5,797 bases of DNA from Chloroflexota bacterium (GTDB lineage: Bacteria > Chloroflexota > Dehalococcoidia > SM23-28-2 > RBG-16-64-32), in the NCBI GenBank assembly GCA_022563285.1, contig JADFNQ010000096.1, positions 1-5,797 on the forward strand, written 5' to 3'. The notes beneath the pieces were generated by a model, which was not told the DNA's origin, made no database searches, and worked only from the letters and a program-made list of their open reading frames with translations. A program made the translations under genes and the position numbers. This document shows positions 1-3,861 of the stretch, in pieces (the first letter of the stretch is position 1; every line of letters begins with the position of its first letter).

Positions 1-1020
1 ATAACCGGCATCCCCGTCTCCCGGATGCTGGAGGGCGAGAGCGAGAAGCTGCTGCAGATGGAGGAGCGGCTGCACGAGCGTGTGATCGGCCAGGAGGAGG
101 CGATCGTGGCGGTGTCGGAGGCGATCCGCCGTGCCCGCGCCGGGCTGAAGGACCCGCGCCGTCCCATCGGTAGCTTCGTCTTCCTGGGCCCTACGGGCGT
201 GGGCAAGACGGAGCTGGCCCGCGCGCTCGCCGCCTTCATGTTCGACGACGAGGACTCCATGATCCGCATGGACATGAGCGAGTACCAGGAGCGGCACACC
301 GTGTCCCGTCTCATCGGAGCGCCGCCGGGATACGTGGGCTACGAGGAGGGCGGCCAGCTCACGGAGCTGGTGCGCCGCCGGCCCTACCGCGTCGTCCTGT
401 TCGACGAGTTCGAGAAGGCGCACCCGGAGGTGTTCAACATCCTCCTCCAGATACTGGACGACGGCCGCCTTACGGATGGCCACGGCCGCACGGTGGACTT
501 CCGCAACACGGTAGTCATCATGACCTCCAACCTGGGAACGGAGGAGTTCCAGCGGCCGTCCCTGGGCTTCGTCCCCTCCGACAAGCCGAGCAAGTCGGAG
601 AAGGAGAATCAGAAGAGCGCGGTAGAGAAGGCGCTGCGCCAGACCTTCCGGCCGGAGCTGCTCAACCGCATCGATGAGACGATCGTGTTCGACCCGCTGA
701 CGGAGGACGACCTGAAGCGTATCGTGGAGCTGCTGCTGGACGACGTCCGGGTGCGGCTGGCCGAGCGTGATGTGGGGCTGGAGCTGACTGAGGCGGCGAA
801 GGAGGCGCTGGTGAAGGAGGGGTACGACCCGGTGTTCGGGGCGCGGCCGCTCCGTAGGACCATCGAGCGGCGGGTGGCCAACCCGCTGTCCCGCCGCATC
901 CTGGCCGGGGAGTTCGCCGAGGGCGACACGGCGTTGGTGGGCCACGGCGACGGCGAATACACGTTCGAGCGGAAGAAGGCGCCCGCGAAGGCGAAAGCGG
1001 CGGCCAAAGCCGCGAGCTAG
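1..1020 (+). CDS. clpC: ClpC-type AAA+ unfoldase, C-terminal part (5' truncated)
   Basis: This is the C-terminal D2 ATPase half of a Clp/Hsp100 unfoldase, which threads proteins through a hexameric ring using ATP. The frame is open from base 1, beginning ITGIPVSR, the usual linker before D2, so the true start lies outside the window. Walker A GPTGVGKT is at 187-210. Walker B VVLFDE is at 391-408, followed by the conserved EKAHPEVFNILLQ. The sensor-1 region MTSNLG, the FRPELLNRIDE arginine-finger region and the sensor-2 GARPLRR motif are all present. An LGF tripeptide at 562-570 sits where ClpC and ClpA carry the loop that docks on ClpP; ClpB lacks it. I therefore favour a ClpP-partner ClpC over a ClpB disaggregase, although the family level is surer than the subtype. 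The last 15 residues are an Ala/Lys-rich tail. The stop is TAG. Whether an N-domain and D1 are present cannot be seen. Confidence 0.93.
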   Translation: MTGIPVSRMLEGESEKLLQMEERLHERVIGQEEAIVAVSEAIRRARAGLKDPRRPIGSFVFLGPTGVGKTELARALAAFMFDDEDSMIRMDMSEYQERHTVSRLIGAPPGYVGYEEGGQLTELVRRRPYRVVLFDEFEKAHPEVFNILLQILDDGRLTDGHGRTVDFRNTVVIMTSNLGTEEFQRPSLGFVPSDKPSKSEKENQKSAVEKALRQTFRPELLNRIDETIVFDPLTEDDLKRIVELLLDDVRVRLAERDVGLELTEAAKEALVKEGYDPVFGARPLRRTIERRVANPLSRRILAGEFAEGDTALVGHGDGEYTFERKKAPAKAKAAAKAAS

Positions 1021-1024
1021 GGGC

Positions 1025-1044
1025 GGGGCCGCGCGATCGGCCCC
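1025..1044 (+). terminator. GC hairpin just after the clp stop, weak terminator candidate
   Basis: GGGGCC (1025-1030) and GGCCCC (1039-1044) form a 6-bp stem with an 8-nt loop, four bases after the clp stop codon. No T-tract follows, so it is not a classical intrinsic terminator. Its place between convergent genes is the main argument for it. Confidence 0.25.
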
Positions 1045-1100
1045 AGAAGCTATACGGAACCTGGTGCTAGGAGCACAAGCCGTCGATCATGATGTGCCGG

Positions 1101-1136
1101 CTGCATCGAGCTGCCTGCGCCGGCAGATAGCTGCAG
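1101..1136. other. Interrupted inverted repeat between convergent genes
   Basis: CTGCA (1101-1105) pairs with TGCAG (1132-1136), and CTGCC (1111-1115) pairs with GGCAG (1122-1126). They are separated by a 5x5 internal loop that is only partly complementary, and the apical loop is 6 nt. An outer GCCGG/CCGGC pair can extend it. It lies between the ends of two converging genes and could help stop transcription both ways. There is no T-tract on either strand. The rest of 1021-1194 shows no coding signal. Confidence 0.3.
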
Positions 1137-1194
1137 GCTGAGTGGCCGGCCGGAGAGAATCGGTCCAACCGCTGGACAAGGCACGAGAGTTGAC

Positions 1195-1881
1195 CTACTG
1201 CAGCCAGCGCCTGCGTGCGTACCACCCGCCCGCTGCCACGGCGACGGCCGCCGCAGTTATGCCGCCGGCAATGGCGGCGTAGGGCAGAGACGACGAGCCG
1301 GCGCCATCCCCAGGGCTAACGGGGCCGCCCGAGCTGTCAACGAGCACTTCTGCGATGCCGCCGACAGCGGCCGCGAAGTGAGTTCTGAAGAACGCATCAA
1401 GGGGTGTTTTTTCGGTCGGTGCCTCGGGGGGGTTCTTCTCCCCCTTTACAAATGCGCCGCCTAGATATGTATTGGCCACCGTACTCAGACAAGTCCGGGG
1501 GCCATCCACCAGCATGAGGGCGTACTTGACACCTGGCGTTAAGCTTACTGGAGTGGGTAGATCAACGTGATTCTCCCCCTGCACCAATGCGTCGGTAAAG
1601 TTCGTCAGGGCCACCTTAGACGCCCAGTGCCAGATCTCTATTGTATATGTGTCTGCTGGGCATAAAGACGAGGTCCCGATTACAATATCAAATCCTGTAA
1701 TATTGTCTACAGTCGGTGTGAAGGTCTGGCCAATCGGCATTCCATGGGAATTCTGCGTACCACTTAGCTGCTCCTGGTCAACGGGGTCGGTGTGGGTGTG
1801 GGCAGCGAGCGCCAGCCCCCCAGTCATAGCGATTATCCCCACCACCAGGGCCAGCACCGCCAGAACCACGAACTTTCGCAT
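1195..1881 (-). CDS. Secreted, C-terminally membrane-anchored surface protein
   Basis: The product is 228 residues from the ATG at 1881. A GTG directly before it is also in frame, but ATG sits 7 nt from the AAAGGGG ribosome binding site and is preferred. Residues 1-27 form a signal peptide: MRK, a long hydrophobic core, then LALAA before HTHTD. Residues about 45-135 read as a beta-sandwich domain of the type with GQTFTPT near its start and SLTPGVKYALML near its end, as in many bacterial surface proteins. C74 and C131 could form a disulfide outside the cell. A linker with VGGIAEVL and a Gly/Ser/Pro stretch leads to a membrane helix (about 201-221) and the basic end ARRRWLQ. This is a type I anchor that also resembles C-terminal tails I recall from Dehalococcoidia surface proteins. 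Ligand and role are unknown. Base composition is lower in GC than in neighbouring genes, most visibly at 1560-1710, suggesting relaxed constraint or later acquisition. It converges on the clp gene. Confidence 0.85.
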   Translation of the reverse strand: MRKFVVLAVLALVVGIIAMTGGLALAAHTHTDPVDQEQLSGTQNSHGMPIGQTFTPTVDNITGFDIVIGTSSLCPADTYTIEIWHWASKVALTNFTDALVQGENHVDLPTPVSLTPGVKYALMLVDGPRTCLSTVANTYLGGAFVKGEKNPPEAPTEKTPLDAFFRTHFAAAVGGIAEVLVDSSGGPVSPGDGAGSSSLPYAAIAGGITAAAVAVAAGGWYARRRWLQ

Positions 1882-1888
1882 CACCGCA

Positions 1889-1895
1889 CCCCTTT
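1889..1895 (-). promoter_or_regulatory. Ribosome binding site that selects the ATG start
   Basis: On the minus strand AAAGGGG is followed by 7 nt and then ATG at 1881. The adjacent in-frame GTG at 1884 would have only 4 nt of spacing. This favours ATG as the start of the surface-protein gene. Confidence 0.6.
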
Positions 1896-1897
1896 CC

Positions 1898-1917
1898 GCC
1901 CCGCCCAGCGGCGGGGC
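1898..1917 (-). promoter_or_regulatory. 8-bp GC hairpin in the leader, next to the ribosome binding site
   Basis: GCCCCGCC (1898-1905) and GGCGGGGC (1910-1917) are perfectly complementary around a 4-nt loop. On the minus-strand transcript this very stable hairpin ends 2 nt before the AAAGGGG ribosome binding site of the surface-protein gene. It could influence initiation or protect the 5' end. No T-tract follows, so I do not call it a terminator. Confidence 0.45.
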
Positions 1918-1953
1918 CGCTGTTGCCCTCAGTCCCCTACTCGACGGCCCGCT

Positions 1954-1982
1954 AAATAAAAACCGGCGACGAGCCGTCGCCG
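1954..1982 (-). terminator. Intrinsic terminator or attenuator reading on the minus strand
   Basis: CGGCGACG (1975-1982, read on minus) and CGTCGCCG (1964-1971) form a perfect 8-bp stem with a 3-nt loop. Read on the minus strand it is followed by GTTTTTATTT, the classical Rho-independent layout. On the plus strand no T-run follows, so it works in one direction only. It lies about 340 nt beyond the stop of the phasin-like gene at 2323 and about 75 nt before the ATG of the surface-protein gene. It either ends readthrough from the former or attenuates the latter. Confidence 0.72.
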
Positions 1983-2068
1983 ATTCTCCACATCCGAGAT
2001 CGAGCGGTTGCGGGCCCCCACCACCTCCTCTCGGCCGGCAGCTGAACGTATGAACCTAGGCAGGACTC

Positions 2069-2097
2069 ATATTATGTTTAGGATCGCTCGATGTCAG
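2069..2097 (-). promoter_or_regulatory. Candidate sigma-70-type promoter for the surface-protein gene
   Basis: On the minus strand CTGACA (2092-2097, 5 of 6 to TTGACA) lies 17 nt before TAATAT (2069-2074, 4 of 6 to TATAAT). An alternative -10, CATAAT (2071-2076, 5 of 6), has 15-nt spacing. It sits in the only AT-rich patch of the leader. Transcription would start near 2062, giving a leader of about 180 nt that contains both hairpins at 1954-1982 and 1898-1917. Confidence 0.4.
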
Positions 2098-2189
2098 TCG
2101 GGCAGAGTACTGACTTTGTGTGGGGTATTGCCCTGCGCAGACATGGGAATAGCCTCAGGGGCGGGCCGGTGGGACGTACCGCCTGGGGC

Positions 2190-2292
2190 GGGGACGGGGC
2201 CGTCCGGTCAACGGATACCGAGCGCCTGCCTACCGGTAGGCAGGGATAAACGGATGATCCCGTCCCCTCTGACTGGCGACCTGAAAGTCGCC
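2190..2292. repeat. Cluster of inverted repeats, REP- or MITE-like intergenic element
   Basis: GGGGACGGG (2190-2198) is the exact reverse complement of CCCGTCCCC (2259-2267), and the complementarity continues imperfectly inward (16 of 21 positions). The arms enclose a perfect 20-bp palindrome at 2225-2244 and two direct copies of AACGGAT (2210-2216 and 2249-2255). Beside it, GGCGAC (2275-2280) and GTCGCC (2287-2292) form a 6-bp hairpin with a 6-nt loop. No coding frame here is credible. Such stacked dyads fit intergenic repetitive elements; the GGCGACCTGAAAGTCGCC unit in particular resembles short dispersed repeats I recall from Chloroflexota genomes, which I cannot verify here. Together with the leader features at 1898-2097 it accounts for most of the 440-nt gap at 1882-2322. 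Confidence 0.5.
2225..2244. repeat. Perfect 20-bp palindrome
   Basis: CCTGCCTACCGGTAGGCAGG equals its own reverse complement with no spacer, which suits either a cruciform/repeat core or a dimeric regulator site. The half-sequence TAGGCAGG recurs at 2057-2064, next to the predicted start of the surface-protein transcript. Confidence 0.75.
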
Positions 2293-2322
2293 GCTACAGG
2301 GGTTCCGGTGGTTGGTTTGTCC

Positions 2323-2757
2323 CTAGGCCTTGGCGACGGGCTCCGCCTCGTCGCGGCGCAGGGAGCGGACGCGGGCGCGCAGGAAGGAGGGGACGGTCTC
2401 CTGGACTCGCTCCACCGCCTCGCGCACCTCCCCGAAGTTGCGGCGTATCACCTCGCGGCCTTCCCGCTGTGACTCCGCCAGGTCCTCCAGGAACTCCTGC
2501 CAGAGGGCCAGCCGGCGCGCCTGGCCGTTCGCCACGGCCTCTGAGGCGGACTCGTACAGCCCGATGATGTCAGTGGGGCGCTGGGCCCAACCCCCGGCCA
2601 CATTCGTCCAGTCGTGGGCGCCCTGGCGCACGCCTTCGATGACGCTACGGGCGAAGCGGTGATAGCGCTCGTTGGCTCCCTTGACCGTGTCGAAGGTGGA
2701 CTCCTGACGTTCGCTGATCGCCTCAAACAGGCGGTCGATGCTGTTGCGGGCACTCAT
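2323..2757 (-). CDS. Soluble all-helical phasin-like protein
   Basis: The product is 144 residues, starting at ATG 2757 with AAGGAG about 7 nt upstream. There is no signal peptide, membrane segment or cysteine. Nearly the whole chain predicts as long amphipathic helices rich in Glu, Arg, Ala and Gln: about residues 4-50, 62-95 and 96-132, with a single helix-breaking WAQRPTD turn near 57-63. The end is basic (RARVRSLRR) then Glu/Ala/Lys. Size and composition match phasin-family or other surface-coating helical proteins, which bind polymer granules or act as amphipathic scaffolds. No polyhydroxyalkanoate genes are visible nearby, so granule binding is only one option; a stress or nucleoid-associated helical protein is equally possible. 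It is monocistronic, divergent from the DUF4177-like gene, with a good promoter at 2797-2826. Confidence 0.82.
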   Translation of the reverse strand: MSARNSIDRLFEAISERQESTFDTVKGANERYHRFARSVIEGVRQGAHDWTNVAGGWAQRPTDIIGLYESASEAVANGQARRLALWQEFLEDLAESQREGREVIRRNFGEVREAVERVQETVPSFLRARVRSLRRDEAEPVAKA

Positions 2758-2796
2758 GATCTCGCTCCTTGGGGTGCTCTCGGGCGGCCAACCTCA

Positions 2797-2826
2797 ATTA
2801 GACCCCGCGAACCGAACTGATGTCAA
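2797..2826 (-). promoter_or_regulatory. Sigma-70-type promoter of the phasin-like gene
   Basis: On the minus strand a perfect TTGACA (2821-2826) is followed after 18 nt by TCTAAT (2797-2802, 5 of 6 to TATAAT). Transcription would start near 2790, leaving a leader of about 33 nt before the ATG at 2757. The combination of boxes, spacing and position makes this one of the two best promoters in the window. Confidence 0.7.
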
Positions 2827-2888
2827 CGGTAAATGGGGCCGGAGCCGCCGATTCCCACAGATAGTTCATATCGCCGCCGCCAGCCGTC

Positions 2889-2897
2889 TGCGATAAT
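2889..2897 (+). promoter_or_regulatory. Extended -10 promoter for the DUF4177-like gene
   Basis: TGCGATAAT contains a TG one base before GATAAT, the extended -10 arrangement (TGnTATAAT), which can work without a good -35. No convincing -35 box lies 16-18 nt upstream. The predicted start near 2904 gives a leader of about 59 nt. Confidence 0.42.
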
Positions 2898-2933
2898 AGT
2901 ATGAGCAGGGGCGGTCCTGCATCTCCATCGCCG

Positions 2934-2960
2934 GTTCGCCGCGAACACAAGGAGGCGAAC
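2934..2960 (+). promoter_or_regulatory. Alternative hairpins around the ribosome binding site
   Basis: GTTCGC (2934-2939) can pair with GCGAAC at 2941-2946, giving a small hairpin that leaves the AAGGAGG site (2949-2955) free. It can also pair with a second GCGAAC at 2955-2960, which encloses the site in the loop. The pairing options are read directly from the bases; a regulatory role is inferred. Confidence 0.3.
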
Positions 2961-2962
2961 AA

Positions 2963-3196
2963 ATGGCATCGTGGGAATACAAGGTCGCTTATGTAGACTT
3001 CCGGGGACGCATATCCTCGGAGGGTTCGGAGTTCATCCGCCAGCCGGGTGAGCACCGCACATCGTTCGTTCGGCGCTACCTGGACGTACTGGGCCAGGAG
3101 GGCTGGGAGACGGCGGCGGTGCAGCCCTTAGGCAGATTCGGGACGAGCTACTTCGTCTTCAAGCGGCCCGGCAAGGCCGCAAAGAAGGAAGGTTAG
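2963..3196 (+). CDS. Small DUF4177-like protein
   Basis: The product is 77 residues from ATG 2963, with a strong AAGGAGG site 7 nt upstream. It matches the DUF4177 pattern: an N-terminal WEYKV strand (residues 4-8), a helix ending in LDVLGQEGWE (40-49) and a final strand with SYFVFKRP (62-69). Members are small alpha/beta proteins of unknown function, often about 60-80 residues, so this one looks complete. A short Lys-rich tail follows (KAAKKEG). It has no signal peptide or membrane segment and is presumably cytoplasmic. It is transcribed away from the phasin-like gene, and a separate -10 lies before the next gene, so it may be monocistronic. The gap after it (3197-3375) shows a GC-rich dyad near 3275-3290 but no clear terminator. 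Confidence 0.85.
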   Translation: MASWEYKVAYVDFRGRISSEGSEFIRQPGEHRTSFVRRYLDVLGQEGWETAAVQPLGRFGTSYFVFKRPGKAAKKEG

Positions 3197-3315
3197 CCCG
3201 TACGCAGCGGATAGTGAGTCTGGTCTGACGCGCGGCTGACGGCGATGAAGGCAGGGCCGCCCTTAGCTGCTGCGCCGGGGCCTGCCCCCGCCTGGCGGAG
3301 CCAGATTGCGTCTCC

Positions 3316-3321
3316 TATAAT
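3316..3321 (+). promoter_or_regulatory. Consensus -10 box upstream of the rpiB-like operon
   Basis: TATAAT matches the sigma-70 -10 exactly and stands out in GC-rich DNA. The -35 position (TGGCGG or nearby registers) is poor, so an activator or another sigma factor may help. A start near 3328 gives a leader of about 48 nt before the TTG at 3376. Confidence 0.5.
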
Positions 3322-3375
3322 AGATGAGAGCCGTGCAGCTTCGTTGAAGCGCTCGTACGGGGCGGAGTATATCTT

Positions 3376-3861
3376 TTGCGCATCGCTTTCGGTAGCGACG
3401 AACGAAATCACCTGACCGATACCATCGAGCAACTGCTGCGGAGCCGGGGCCACAAGGTGGAACTGGTGGGGCCACCGGCGGGCGAGCCGTTGCAGTGGAC
3501 GGACGTGGCGCGGGCCGTGGCTGAGCGCGTCTCCTCGGCTCAGGCCGATGAGGGCGTGCTCTGCTGCTGGACGGGCACGGGCGTATCCATGGCCGCCAAC
3601 AAGGTCCCGGGCGTACGGGCTGCCCTCTGCGCTGACGCGGAGACGGCCCGCGGCGCCCGCGCCTGGAACGAAGCCAATCTGCTTTGCCTCAGCCTGCGTA
3701 CTACCACCGAGGCCCTAGCGTCGGAGATTCTGGAGGCCTGGTTCTCCGCTTCCGCCGACCCGAGCGAGGCGGAGAACGTAGAGAAGCTGAAGAAGCTGGA
3801 CGGGCGCTACCGGTCAGCGGCGGCGCTAGCGCTGACAGAAGAGGGGAAGGGGAGGGTTTAG
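3376..3861 (+). CDS. Divergent RpiB/LacAB-family sugar-phosphate isomerase
   Basis: The product is 161 residues. The start is TTG, supported by GGAG 8 nt upstream (3364-3367) and by the opening MRIAFGSD, which is where RpiB proteins begin. RpiB interconverts ribose-5-phosphate and ribulose-5-phosphate; LacAB acts on galactose-6-phosphate. Family features kept are D8, the catalytic cysteine (C64 in CCWTGTGVS), the anion-binding TGTG loop, AANKVPGVRAALC (73-85) and N98. Key changes from E. coli RpiB are E9 for the phosphate-site His, W65 for Gly after the Cys, and W97 for the ring-opening His in RQHND. The usual C-terminal GGRHxxR phosphate motif is also absent. Fold membership is sure but substrate is not; I infer a specialised subfamily rather than a housekeeping isomerase. 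Its stop overlaps the next start by one base (TAGTG at 3859-3863), so the two are probably translationally coupled. Confidence 0.88.
   Translation: MRIAFGSDERNHLTDTIEQLLRSRGHKVELVGPPAGEPLQWTDVARAVAERVSSAQADEGVLCCWTGTGVSMAANKVPGVRAALCADAETARGARAWNEANLLCLSLRTTTEALASEILEAWFSASADPSEAENVEKLKKLDGRYRSAAALALTEEGKGRV

Noticed and set aside
1678..1706. A 7-bp inverted repeat (ACAATAT/ATATTGT)
   Set aside because: It lies inside the surface-protein coding region in an AT-rich patch, where such a short dyad is easily fortuitous, and no promoter or gene start is near it.
1929..2021. A 30-codon minus-strand leader peptide beginning with GTG and crossing the terminator hairpin
   Set aside because: AGGAGG at 2024-2029 is strong but only 2 nt from the GTG, too close for normal initiation. 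No run of regulatory codons is visible. It stays worth checking if attenuation is shown.
1649..2053. A 134-codon plus-strand open frame opposite the surface-protein signal peptide
   Set aside because: The minus-strand protein has a signal peptide, domain and anchor; this frame has none and crosses the leader hairpins.
2070..2075. A plus-strand -10-like TATTAT
   Set aside because: No -35 is found at proper spacing and no plus-strand gene follows within reach; the patch fits better as the minus-strand promoter.
2008..2472. A 154-codon plus-strand open frame across the intergenic repeats
   Set aside because: It runs through the palindrome cluster and into the opposite strand of the phasin-like gene, lacks a good ribosome binding site, and its product resembles no protein I recognise.
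3684..3860. An N-terminal extension of the cupredoxin-like protein by 59 residues
   Set aside because: It would overlap the rpiB-like gene extensively. The GTG at 3861 has a good ribosome binding site and overlaps the upstream stop by one base, the normal coupled arrangement.
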